In this document: positions 1 to 9,900 of the stretch, piece after piece
Numbering within the stretch: the stretch's first letter is position 1
Layout: every line of letters starts with the position of its first letter
Assembly (NCBI GenBank): GCA_026874595.1
Contig: CM049320.1
Span: forward strand, 52,911,070 to 52,975,069
DNA: 64,000 nucleotides
DNA from: Sipunculus nudus
Taxonomy: Eukaryota; Annelida; Sipuncula; Golfingiida; Sipunculidae
Reading direction: 5' to 3'
Translations under genes and position numbers: made by a program
The notes under the pieces: generated by a model
Databases searched by the model: none
What the model was told of the DNA's origin: nothing
Seen by the model: only the letters and a program-made list of their open reading frames with translations

Positions 1-360
1 CATAGCTTCATCATTCTGGCACTCTTCTTCCAAATCCTCGGTCAGACGTCGAATAACATTCCCGACTGTGCTGCTAAGGTCCTCCGTCAACGAGCTCAGT
101 GTCTGATTTTCGAGTTCACAAACTCAAGGTTATACTTGCCGAGTGCTGGATATTCCATACCCATGAAATACCCCCTCTCTGTGTCCTTGTTATTGCCTAT
201 GTTGACCGAGTCTCTTTACGGGTTTCCGTTTTAATTTTTGCTGTACGAAGCAATTCCTGTAAGAAAACGAAGTATCTTTTTTTTCTTAAAAAAATCCGAG
301 TTGGTTCTTCTTTAAACTTTTACAATCATATTTATTCTCCGTTATTCTTAATTTAATCGA

Positions 361-1097
361 TACGAAACGTTTGTTCGACCCTGAACCACTCCCCATTTGC
401 ACAATTATACTTTTTCTCATTCCTTCAAACTGCTTTATAAACTAACTAACCAACTTGGGAAAATGAAGTAAAAATCAGTGATCCATTATGTAAATACAAA
501 TATATAATAACAGAAAGGCAGGATCGATGCAACAAATTGATCCAGACTGATTAATCTATATGTTATAAACATTATCATCGGGTAATTTTATAAAAGAGAT
601 ATATTAAATAAGATCAAGGATTAAGAAATCTAGGAACAGTAAAAAAATCATACATACCTGACACGGTAATTTAGGTAGATCCTGTAAATACATTTTAGAT
701 CAAGAAAACTACATTTGAACATGTTCATACTATTGCTATGATGAATTGCTTGATCTGTGTTTTATTTAAACGTCCATATAAAATTGTACTCAACAAAATA
801 CAAATGACAAAACAATTCACAATATTATCACGTCAATGCAAGAATATGAATAATGTTACTACCTCTAACGCCATGGTATAAGGCGAATAGCAAGCAAGTT
901 TCTAGGAGAGCCACAAACTCGCACCACCGAATTTCGGATCCTCCTGGAAGTAAACATCTCTAATACTAGCAATAACTAAGAAATAACTTCAAAATTATTC
1001 ATTTTAGTTTCGTACAGATAACCGTCTCCATTTTAATGATAGAGTTATTATTAAATGATTAAATTAAAATGAATAAATTAAGTGATTAACATTAAGA

Positions 1098-1098
<1 letters not shown>
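361..1098. other. AT-rich non-coding stretch
   Basis: No frame of useful length and no recognised element. The stretch is repeated at about 57297-57900, except that 955-1098 has no counterpart there. It ends in the (TA)n microsatellite. Confidence 0.6.
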
Positions 1099-1140
<42 letters not shown>

Positions 1141-1142
1141 TG
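1099..1142. repeat. (TA)n microsatellite
   Basis: Uninterrupted TA dinucleotides apart from one TG. It directly abuts the tail end of the minus-strand SINE. The right copy of the duplication keeps only about 15 bp of it near 57895-57908. Confidence 0.95.
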
Positions 1143-1432
1143 TGTGCATTGCATTTAGTTACGGACGAAATAAAGGGGCCCACTGACAGGACCACTCAGA
1201 GTTAACCGTGATTTACTTGACATGGATTGTACAACTAGCTATAATAACTTATACGAGGCACTCCCCATGATTCGGATGGTGGTGGTTGGCAGTCTGTGGC
1301 GGTGGATTACCCGGAGAAAACCACCGACCTTCTGCTGGGCAACTACAACCCACTCTCATAGCCGTCGCGGGGATCGAACCCGGGTTGCCAGTGGACAGAG
1401 CCGAGCGTTTTACCATTCGACTATCCAGGTCC
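1141..1432 (-). mobile_element. tRNA-derived SINE
   Basis: Read on the minus strand, the element starts at 1432 with a tRNA-like head. A pol III A-box-like TAGTCGAATGG lies at 1413-1423 and a B-box GGTTCGATCC at 1371-1380. The head is followed by GGCTATGAGAGTGGGTTG and a conserved block GTGGTTTTCTCCGG near 1308-1325. The same block occurs in the plus-strand SINE at 20754, so the two belong to one superfamily. Metazoan SINEs with this central block are common in marine invertebrates (family knowledge). The tail runs into a TA microsatellite. It is not a functional tRNA because no acceptor stem closes and the sequence continues into the SINE body. Confidence 0.8.
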
Positions 1433-2259
1433 GTGTTTTGAAGTCTGGTGCTAACAAGGCCCCGTTCATACAGCAACTGTGTTAATTAACACATTCATTG
1501 GTCGCGTAGACCAAATGGTGGCGGGACCCCCAGATTCATTACAATACACTCAGGTGGAATATACAGTTTATTCTTAACCTGTAGATAATGGTAACACATC
1601 AGACCTGCTGCCTTGTTGCATGGTATGAGATGGTCTTGAGCTTCAGAGATGCCTGTTATTACCCTGTTATCTCGCTTAGCACCGTGTCGCGACGGCTAGA
1701 AAATGATTTCACAGTCAAAAAATGTTTATTACATTAAAGCCCACATGTATCAGAAGACGTCATTGCAGTATATTACTGCCATAACATGATCCCTCATTAA
1801 AATTTGTACAAATATGCATACATATACAACTAAATGTATATATGACCTTATCCGCACTGGCAAATAATCCGGATCATGAATAGGTTTACTCTGTTGCACT
1901 TGGCCACTTATCCGCATCAGTTCGGTTTACGGTAGTCCACTTGAAATTCGGACTACAGTAGTCCGGTTTACCTTAGTCCGGTTTACAGTAAACGGTTTCT
2001 AATGGCAAACAAGCTTCTATTCCGAATGAGTCCAGTTTTAGCGTACGGCTTTGATCGCTACCTGTGATGTTGCCCAAGCATGTCTTGCGCCACTGAGCGC
2101 TCAGTTCCAGGCCTGACCGGATTACAGAAGCCGGTATGAGCTTTTCTGTTTGAATAATTTAAAAAAAAAATTATGGTAGTTTCAGAGTTGACATTTCGCA
2201 GTTACGTCAATTAGTAAATGTCTATTATCCAGTTAAATACCGAGTAATGATACTAACGT
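1433..2259. other. Non-coding stretch with a short local repeat
   Basis: No coding signal. Near 1920-2000 a motif of the type agtccggtttac recurs several times (ttcggtttacggtagtcc, gtagtccggtttacc, tagtccggtttacagtaaac), a short degenerate tandem. The right copy at 58199-59020 conserves it. Confidence 0.55.
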
Positions 2260-2541
2260 CTACGAGCCTATATATGTTTGTTCATAATAATACCTGTCGC
2301 GTTTGGACTGTACGACTAGTAGTAAGTAAATACTACACCTGAACGTTTCACTTTTCTTCCATAATGTCGGTATACATTTAATCAACCTCCGCACAGGGTC
2401 AAGAGCATTGATTAGACCCTGCACACGTTTGTATACTCGACTATGAACTTCTTCGGCTTTGACTGACATTGACCGTGCTTGCTGGAACAACCACTGTATA
2501 CAACAATAACGAGCCACATGGATCTGGACGTCACCTGTCAC
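2260..2541 (-). pseudogene. Unrecognised open frame, left copy
   Basis: A 93-residue open frame on the minus strand with no family I recognise. The right copy at 59024-59449 holds the same frame extended at its N-terminus to 141 residues. Near 2541 the left copy has lost one C in the run gtcaccc (right copy gtcacccc), which breaks the upstream part of the frame here. The sequence is basic, with several Arg/Lys and Cys residues, and shows no obvious membrane segment or catalytic motif. It lies outside the Gypsy pol and could be an exon, part of an old element, or a chance frame. I see no firm splice signals or promoter. Confidence 0.2.
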
Positions 2542-3288
2542 CCAGAATCACGTCCAGAATCGCTAAACACTTGTTTAAACCGAGTGGCAGGTGCGATTGC
2601 TTGTATACATTTACACCAAATCGCGCTGCAATGTAGTTTCCCGGGTTTTACAACATTTAGAAAAAAAATCAAACAGATAATCATTCTTTATAACCGTTTC
2701 ATTCGAAATGAAAGTTGTCAATGTATGTTCTGTATATGTTCTATTGCTTGATTTATTTCCATTCTCAAACCTGCCAGGTGATATGGCTCGCGTTCGGCTG
2801 GCAATAGTGCTGAGCGCACAAATGTTTGCAAGAGATCTAGCCTTGAACTTTGTAGACAGATCTCGTGTGTGGAGAATGCACATTCTATGTGGATCTTTCA
2901 ACCTCAGAATTATGAAAGCGCAAGCCTAATTTTTTTCGAGTCCGTGAATAGATGGCGCTTGATAATATAATAACAGGATAAAAAAATCCATAGAGAACAG
3001 AAGCAGCAAGCGCGAATCTTATCCGGGTCGCAGGCATAGGCGCAAATTGACGGGGCGAAAGGGTACATCCCACTAATCTTTTTTCAACCAGGGGACATAC
3101 CATATTGCCACTAGCAGGTTTGATTGATAAATTCATGGTTTTGACCGAGTACCTAGTCAAAGGGTACCCTGTGAACCTTTTTTTATATTTTCAAACTGAG
3201 ACTTTTTGATAAATTTTGATAAAAAAAATTTTATTAATGAATGCTGGATGGCGTTAGCCCACAATCAACACTTACTTGACCTTGATAC

Positions 3289-3965
3289 TAATCGTATAAA
3301 TGTTAACATACGACACTGGTAATAATTCACGTTACGGGATATACTGCACTACACTGCTACTAGTAAAAATTCAGTGGACGGAAAATATAAACACATACCT
3401 GAAAAAAACTCAACATTACACACGAACTGACTGCTTCCCAGTGACATTAGTTAATCATTTCGGCGACAAGACAAGTCATATTCTATTGTTATTTAAATTA
3501 GAAATTTAAACATATATATATGACACTTTGTAAAAAAAACTGTAGTTATGTTTAAACATTGCTTAATATATCCATAAACCAATATCTAGGCACATAGAAA
3601 TATTTATGTTACGTCAAAGGTGTAGTTAATTACAAGAAAAAGGTTGACGCATCTGAGGTTCAGCGCGTTTGACCTGACTGCCACCTGCCGAAGCAAAAAC
3701 AATGCGTACAGCTGAACATGTGCCTCGATTGTAACTGGGACCAATTCTTCAATAATACAAAGTGTTATAACGGGACTACTAACAATATTAAAACATGTAA
3801 AATCAGAGAAATGTTATTCAGTTAATAATTATTGATCAACATCTATAACATTACTGAATTTCCTATGTTGTGACAATCTTATCACATGAATTGTTATAGT
3901 GACTATATCGCGCACAACCTGCCACAGTACCGAAATAGTGACTACATCAGTCACACCCTGTCACA
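3289..3965. repeat. Repeat R1, copy 1 (possible remnant of a Gypsy LTR)
   Basis: This block recurs at 12365-12997 with clear but lower similarity and at 60052-60727 almost unchanged. Shared anchors include taatcgtataaatgttaaca at the left edge, a central run containing gggatatactgcactacac, and accctgtca at the right edge. Read on the minus strand it begins TGTGACAGGG, a plausible start for a Gypsy-type LTR. Copies 1 and 2 flank the minus-strand Gypsy remnant on both sides. Against the LTR reading, similarity continues a few bases past the expected terminus on the left, no purine tract lies next to it, and no target-site duplication is visible. It may instead be an unrelated dispersed repeat. 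Confidence 0.6.
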
Positions 3966-4071
3966 TTCATTCATTAGTCCCGACATTCACTTGCTAAACC
4001 GATTGTTATCTTACTAAATCTAACGTAGTAGATTACTATCCCATAGGGGAAGATAGCAAAGGACAGCCGAC

Positions 4072-4215
4072 GACAACATCGTGACATTAGGACACAGATA
4101 ATTAAATTGTGTATAAAAAGAACACCCGCCGATAATACTGTGATATCAGGACACAGGTCATTAAATAGTGATAGAAAAATACACCCGAAGATAATCCTCT
4201 GACATCAGGGGATTA
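4072..4215. repeat. Short tandem repeat, unit about 60 bp, about 2.4 copies
   Basis: Two consecutive units, 4072-4131 and 4132-4191, share the order gacattaggacacag / aattaaattgtg / acacccg. A partial third unit runs to 4215. The same array is kept near 60834-60977 in the right copy. No function is apparent. It lies between R1 and the end of Gypsy pol, where a 3' untranslated region would be expected. Confidence 0.7.
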
Positions 4216-4755
4216 TGAAAAAAAAGAAACAGAGCGTACACCCCAAGATCCGCTAAAGCAACCTTTTTCATATAGCTTGTACAAATACTAATTAAACCTG
4301 ACTATAAAAAAAGGAAAACACCACAGCAGTGTGATAGTAAGGACAATAAGGAAATTTAAAAAGAAAAGTCCAAACCAATAGGGAGACCGAACACCCGCAC
4401 GAACAATTAACAAATCAAAAACCGTGTGCCCTCAGTACCCATAGCGAGGTCAGAGAAGTTATCTTTTGCAATCATAAATGGCAATGCCTAGAACGAATAT
4501 CCAACAGTGACATGTTGATTGACCTGAATACATATTCCAGATACAAGAGTTATATTGAGTGAACGATAAAACAGTACAGTACAAGGAATCTTGGAAAATT
4601 GGGAAATGTAAACCCAATCAATCTTCTAAAAATACATAAATTACGAACAGTAATAACCATACATTTCAGGTCAGTTGCCCGTTTGTGTATGACAGAGGGC
4701 TCATCAGGAAAATGACAGAGCAGGCCATGAGAGCTAGGATCATACCGGTCCGGTG
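4216..4755. other. Non-coding stretch downstream of Gypsy pol
   Basis: No reading frame and no recognised motif. If R1 is the 3' LTR, this is the element's 3' untranslated region. I could not find a polypurine tract on the minus strand. Confidence 0.45.
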
Positions 4756-5635
4756 ACCGCCTTATTCGTACCGACCTCCGGGGTATAATAGTGGGTGTGA
4801 TATCTAAAGGATTTTAGTTTCCCCAGGTGTGGGCGAACCCAACTTCCGAGGATCTGAGCGATCCCGGATTCATCCTCCTCGTTATCGTCGGAACTCGAGT
4901 CCTATGGCGGTAAAGAAATCCAATCCCATCGGATTATTGGACAATGGACGTTTGCGTTCCATGTGTTCCGGTGAGACACGTTCCCTCCAATTCATCCAAT
5001 TCATTGAGATTGGAGTCTTGGTGTCCAATAGAGTGCTCCACTCTGTTCCATTTGGCATGCCATTGACCTATCATATATGCTTGAACTTCTATGAGATGCA
5101 TCCAATCTGTTCCGATGGGGTGCTGAAGATGGTGTGGTTGAGTGCCTGGACATTCTTTTGAGCTGGTTTGTTGAAGGTTGAGGTATTACGACAAGTTCCT
5201 CCTCATCAAAGTCATTCAGGGTTTCGTCACTTTTAGTGTCACTGCTATTCTGGAAACCAATATTTTCTAGCACCGCAGCTGTGTTTTTTTTTTGCGGTAG
5301 CTTGTGTCTCGTTATTATCAGATGATAAATCTCCTATTGGCAGGATCAGATCTCTATCTAGAATTTCCCATGGACCATCACTTTTTTCAGGATCAAGCTC
5401 ATACACCGGTATGTCAAAGTTATTTTTTCCTCAATATGACTTACACTGTCTCCTGCCAACGATCGGACAGTTTTTTGCTTCCACTTTAAGGCCAAATTAC
5501 GGATAAGTACAGGATCTCCAATATGAAGCACTGCGCCCCTTGTTCCGAGGTCATAATAACGTTACCGCCGTCCTTGTACCTGTGACATACTTTTGTGTGC
5601 CAATCATAAGCGTATTGAAGTCGTTTTTTAAAAGA
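4756..5635 (-). pseudogene. pol: Gypsy pol C-terminus (integrase C-terminal domain and tail)
   Basis: Downstream of the integrase core the minus strand encodes, in shifting frames, the remains of an integrase C-terminal domain. A YYD...GD pattern is clearest in the right copy near 62181-62363. A LHRDLILP-like segment near 5330-5380 resembles the conserved RxLHRxLLLP end of Gypsy integrases. A polar acidic and basic tail follows, with a DEEELVVIP stretch near 5190-5215. The frame is broken several times, for example at the A-run near 5286. It is a dead pseudogene. Confidence 0.7.
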
Positions 5636-6547
5636 TTATCTACGTATCCTTGGTTTTCCTTGATGGTCCCTGTGCCGAACGTCACATTTATACGTAATCT
5701 CGGTTGTCTCCCAAACATGGTTAAAAAGGTAAAAAAAAAGTTGTATCATGGAGGGTACATTTGTGTGCGTGAACAATATAACTCTCCAATCCACCTTTAC
5801 AGATGATTTCAGGGAGCCAAGCATGTCCACCAAAGTTTGGTTTGACCGTTCGCATTGTCCGTTTCTACTGGGATGATAAAGAAATGTCCGGAAGTTTGTG
5901 ATTACCGCCATTTCACACAGATGTCGTATCGTCGAACTTTTGAACTGACGGCCTTGGTCACTGTGTAGTTTTTCTGGAATTCCGTAGTGAACGATGAAAT
6001 TGTCAAATAATGTTTGAGTTCTAGTGAGAGCAGTATTTTTGTAAGGTATTATTTGAGTGTACGATTTGATCTCGCAAAATGGTCAGTAATAACTAGGACA
6101 TCTTTAAACCCTCCTTTCGACTTTACAAAGACAGAAAATCTATAAAACTAATTCATGTGGCTGGTTGGTATAGATGTTAACCAGGGAAAGCCTCTGTTTG
6201 GGTAAAGTTTTCCTGCGAATACATTGATCACAACTGTTTATGTGATGTTCCAAGTCTTTCGTCATGCTCTTCAAGAAGAACCTATCGCGAACAAGTTGTG
6301 CTTTCTTGGCTTTTCCAGGATGATCCATTTGATCATGACAACCAGATATCGTATCTTTACAGTGTGAAAACGGCAGCACAAGTTGATTTTGCTCTCCAGT
6401 TGCATAATGACGCTGACAGTACAAAAAAAACATACCACAAACACAGTTTTTTTTTCGTTCTTTGTACAAAGCTTGTATGTCTTTCCAGTGTGGTTGGTCA
6501 AACTTGATTTGCTTTCCTTCCATTAATGCCAAGCATTGTTCGATCAC
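5636..6547 (-). pseudogene. pol: Gypsy integrase (zinc-binding and core domains)
   Basis: Integrase inserts retrotransposon cDNA into the host chromosome. At 6140-6547 an open frame of 135 residues carries an HHCC zinc-binding domain: His71, His76, Cys106 and Cys109, a H-x4-H-x29-C-x2-C spacing typical of the family. About 300 bp further on, at 5636-5911, YHPSRNGQCERSNQTL gives the end of the core domain, whose Glu (in CER) is the last residue of the DDE triad. The middle of the core (the two Asp residues) sits in broken frame between 5912 and 6139. Copy 2 shows the same domains at 62472-63263 with different private lesions, so both copies decayed independently. Confidence 0.85.
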
Positions 6548-7216
6548 TGGGACTGCACATTGAAATCTTACCTAACCTGCTTTCGTCTTCTGGATCACAT
6601 CGCTATTTTGTATGGAGGGGAATACATTTTGCGACAACGATAATAAGTCAACTAGCCATTTTCCTGATCATCAGTGTTCTAAAGAGGAGATACCACCTGA
6701 TAGCTAACGCACTCATTTTTCTGTGGGCATGAGATCGAGATAAGGCGTCGGCATCCACGTGCATGAGTCCCAAACGGTCATCTAGGCTGAAGTTGTAATT
6801 GGCCAAGGCAGACACCAATGGGTGTCCGGTAACGTCCAGTTTAGCTGAAGTTAAAACTTAGGTCAGAGGATTATTGTCGTTCAAACTGTGAAGGTATTTC
6901 CATATAGATAATCTTTAAACATTTCAGTTACTGCCGATTTTAGCGCAAGAAATTCCAATTTTTTAGAGGGGTACTGTTTTTAAGCTTTTTACATCCCTCT
7001 GCTTGCACATGCGGTTTAACGTTCGGTTCCAATCAGTTGCTTCTGATAGAGTGCGGAATCTACATGTAAAATGAATGGTCTCGAAAAGTCTTAAAAGCTT
7101 ATACGGTATAGAAGCAAACGGTTCTATGAGCGTGTCGAAAGCTGATTGATGTTGTTCTTCCCACATTCCTGTTACTGGTAGTTGCCAGGCGACTAGATCC
7201 TTTATGTGAATTGGGT
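6548..7216 (-). pseudogene. pol: Gypsy RNase H
   Basis: RNase H removes the RNA strand during reverse transcription. On the minus strand a W-E-x-H-Q-x-A-F-D start (7166 downward) marks the connection to reverse transcriptase. Further on come PLKNWNFLALK-like residues near 6940-6965, a KDYLYGN segment near 6900, and ANYNFSLDDR followed by HVDADALSR at about 6733-6815, which is the classic end of a Gypsy RNase H. The frame shifts at least twice. In copy 2 the last motif reads HVDVDALFR, so it has lost residues this copy keeps. Confidence 0.8.
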
Positions 7217-8215
7217 CTATCTTTCTGGGTTACCTCGTATAGTGGCCGAGCAATTTTTCAAAAATCCCCGATGAAGCGTCTGTGAAATCCTGCGAAGCCT
7301 AGAAAACTCTGCAGCCGTTTCACAGTTTTTAGAATCAGCCATTCCATTACACACTTTACTCCTGGGTCCATTGACCCCCCCCCCCTTATCAAAAACGATA
7401 TGGCCTAAATATTTAATAGAATTTGGGAATAAATTGCATTTTGATGCTTTAAGTATCAGTCCGGCATTCCTTAAACGGTTGAACACAGCTTCCAGTCTGG
7501 CGAGGTGTACTTAATATGTTTAGCTGAATACTACTATATCAGCCAGATATAAGACACAATTTGACAAGAGACAAGTAAATGTCAAATGCTCTGTTCCATA
7601 TGTCTCAGAAATGTCGTAGGCGAGTTTGATAATCCGAATGGCATTCGTTCACACTCAAAAAGACCGACTTGTCCTACCACAAATGCTGTCATGGCTTGAC
7701 ATTGTTAACGAACTCTACCTGCCAATAGGCACTATTCAAAACTAATGTGTTGAATCATTTTTGTCAAACATCCTTCTATACGGGGTAGGGCATAGGCATC
7801 TGTTATGCTTACAAAATTTAGCCGTAGGAAATCAATACAAAATTTTAGAGTGCCATCCTATATTTAACACGTATGGAGACTCAGATTTTCGGACCACTCC
7901 TTCAACTTGTTGTACTTGGTCTATGTTTAGGTTAAGGGTAAGCATCTCATGGTACATGGAAGGAAAAAATTCGTCTTTTTTACATTCTTGGTCATCGGAC
8001 TTTGGTACCACTTGTACAGCGTTCGCCTGATGTACATCACAGATGATACAGTTAGCTGATTTTGTGAATTCTCTTTGCATTGTATCTGTACGTACAGTCG
8101 TTGTGTTGTTCTTTTCTGTAGATGCTGTAACCCTGGCGTTACGACTAGACCAGGTGGCAATGTTCTTGCTCCTTCCACCACAATCTGAATCTTCATAAGG
8201 ATCATCTAGCAGCAC
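7217..8215 (-). pseudogene. pol: Gypsy reverse transcriptase with altered catalytic box
   Basis: The N-terminal side reads VEGVVRKSESPYV (within 7832-8215), matching the start of Gypsy reverse transcriptases. The thumb side reads VFNRLRNAGLILKASKC...YLGHIV (7386-7486). Between them, at 7538-7549, the minus strand encodes YLAD followed by IVVFS, where the family has YxDD. The first catalytic Asp is therefore Ala here. An in-frame stop follows at about 7520 and another 9 bases later. A run of ten C at about 7376-7386 breaks the frame again. The enzyme cannot be active. Confidence 0.85.
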
Positions 8216-8539
8216 GGGTTATACCCTTTACTATTTAATCGGAATTAGATCCAATGGTAATAGCTTTAGTAGTAGAAACGGAACCTGTTTAACAAGGACG
8301 CTTGATGTTTTTTTAGATTTAGCTAGACTCTGAAAATCCTTTTAACTGAACTGAAATATTATCTGGAAAATGTATGTTAACGGGTGAAGCACTCTATCCT
8401 TGTACTACGTATTCGGGACAACAACCATCAAAACGTGTCCATTCTGCTGAGGCAACTCATTTACTTTCAGCTCAGTCTTAGTGTATCCGAGATACTTCAA
8501 CGACTGTCCCCTGCGCCTGTTAATCTGACAAGATCTATC

Positions 8540-8700
8540 AGAGGCCAGATTGCCTCAGTTCATAACAAAAAGACTCGCTGATTGCGCTTACCATGGATCC
8601 TGTATCTATAAGAGCCTTGAAGATTGTTTCTCTTATATCTACATCGACTTCATTCGCTTGCCCAATTAATTTTTCACGTATATTGGGACAATTCTGGTCA
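8540..8700 (-). pseudogene. pol: Gypsy aspartic protease remnant
   Basis: On the minus strand near 8595-8625 a short segment reads FKALIDTGSMVSAIS. The DTG triad with a hydrophobic flank on each side is the active-site signature of retroviral-type aspartic proteases, which cut the gag-pol polyprotein. It lies in the expected place, between the zinc-knuckle part of gag and reverse transcriptase. A stop follows about 15 codons later, so the domain is not intact. Confidence 0.7.
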
Positions 8701-8739
8701 CACGGGTGATATTCTGCATCACGAACTTAGCCGGTGCTA

Positions 8740-9900
8740 GTTTAAAGGACATTCCCTTGCCCGATGCCCAAAGAATCTACATTTCCACCATTTTCCTTGA
8801 AAAGGATCCCTCTGTCCCTACCTGATATCTGGACTCCCCTTCTCCTTAGGGCATCTAAGGGTCGGGTCTCCTTCGCCATACCTTTGGTGATTTTGTAATG
8901 GTTTGCTGCCAATTGGTCCACTGGATCTTTTTCTGTTGGTTGACCTAGTTGATTCTGCTGAGGGTTGAATCTCTACTGTTTGGTGAACTAAAGTCTTGCT
9001 GTCATGACACAAATCTGTCAGTCGCATTTGGGCAGCTCTGGCATCGACAACCAACTGATCGGAAGTGGCGCTTTCAACCTTATGACGAATCTGATTCTTG
9101 ATTTTGTTCGGTTCTTGTCCCAGAGAAAACTTTGATTTGAGAATGCTTAGTTCAGCCGCTTGAAGAATAAGAGACTTATTACCAGAGTAAATAAATCCTC
9201 CAATCTTCAGCTCCATTCTCGATTCCGTCGACAGGTAACGGTACGGTGGTGCATGCTGGGTGGTAAAGGCTGTAGAAAATTAAACTCCTCACCCGGAACT
9301 GGACCTTGGATGCCAGCACTGGTCGTAAAGGGGGTCAAAGGAACATTGGTAAACAGTCCATAAGGTTGCCCCATGAGAAGTACCGATGTTAGTTGAGATA
9401 AAAAAAAGGGGTTACAGCAGGGTCTTTTAACGCTGTAGGTAGTAGCTTGGGGTTAGTCTTCTGGCCAGTGACTGTTTGATGACGCAGTATGTTGGGGCAA
9501 ACTGGTTGTATGAATAACCCGATTGTCATTGTAGGTTCAATTCTCGGAGCAAGAGCCGCTGACAATAACTGACGGTCACCCACGTATAAAGTTGAGAGTT
9601 GTTAAAAAGGTTCGCAAACATGTACCTTGGGCGTAGAAATACTAACCACATGAGTTTTCTATTTCTTTACTGACGGATTCCGCTTTTACTTTGTGTCTGT
9701 CTAACTTCGACCCATCTAATAAATCTATCTGTCCTCACTAACCACATCCACATCGTAAAAAACAATGTAAACGAATCACCCAGAGGAAGAGTTCTATCAA
9801 CTACCTGAGGATCGATGAACAAATTAAAATGTTTGGCGATATCAATTAAAATGATACCCCGAGGGATGTTGTGCAACACGATGCTACGATTGAACAGCGA
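8740..9900 (-). pseudogene. gag: Gypsy gag remnant with degenerate zinc knuckles
   Basis: An open frame of 132 residues at 8818-9216 ends with YGEGDPTLRCP. About 70 bp further on, in another frame (about 8747-8790), KCRFFGHRARECP appears. Both look like CCHC zinc knuckles that have lost one or more metal ligands (the GH and C-P parts remain), as found in the nucleocapsid part of gag. Upstream, 9216-9900 has only short frames (for example 70 residues at 9667-9879) with no feature I can assign. The gag start cannot be placed. Confidence 0.55.

Larger units (their letters stand above)
1..7232. repeat. Left copy of a long direct duplication (partner 56937-64000)
   Basis: The first base of the window matches position 56937, and the last base of the window matches position 7232, in the same orientation and in unbroken order. 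In the stretches I read side by side the copies differ by scattered substitutions and small indels, roughly 97-98% identical by eye. The copy contains a SINE, an unidentified open frame, repeat R1, a 60-bp tandem repeat and the 3' half of a Gypsy element. The largest difference is about 135 bp plus a (TA)n run at 955-1140 that the right copy lacks. The true ends of the duplication lie outside the window, since this copy starts at the left edge. Confidence 0.95.
4756..9900 (-). mobile_element. Decayed Ty3/Gypsy LTR retrotransposon (gag-pol)
   Basis: Read right to left, the order is gag with degenerate zinc knuckles, aspartic protease, reverse transcriptase, RNase H and integrase, which is the domain order of Ty3/Gypsy. 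Each domain is recognisable, but the reading frame shifts repeatedly and contains stops, so no polyprotein can be made. The 3' part (to 7232) is shared with the right-hand duplication copy; the 5' part lies outside it within this window. Candidate long terminal repeats are discussed under R1 and under 11972-12997. Confidence 0.9.

Noticed and set aside
1369-1432. Possible tRNA gene on the minus strand
   Set aside because: A- and B-boxes are present, but there is no closed acceptor stem and the sequence continues into a SINE body shared with 20754-20996.
4829-5161. 110-residue plus-strand frame
   Set aside because: It is the shadow of the minus-strand Gypsy pol tail; the counterpart in the right copy is broken.
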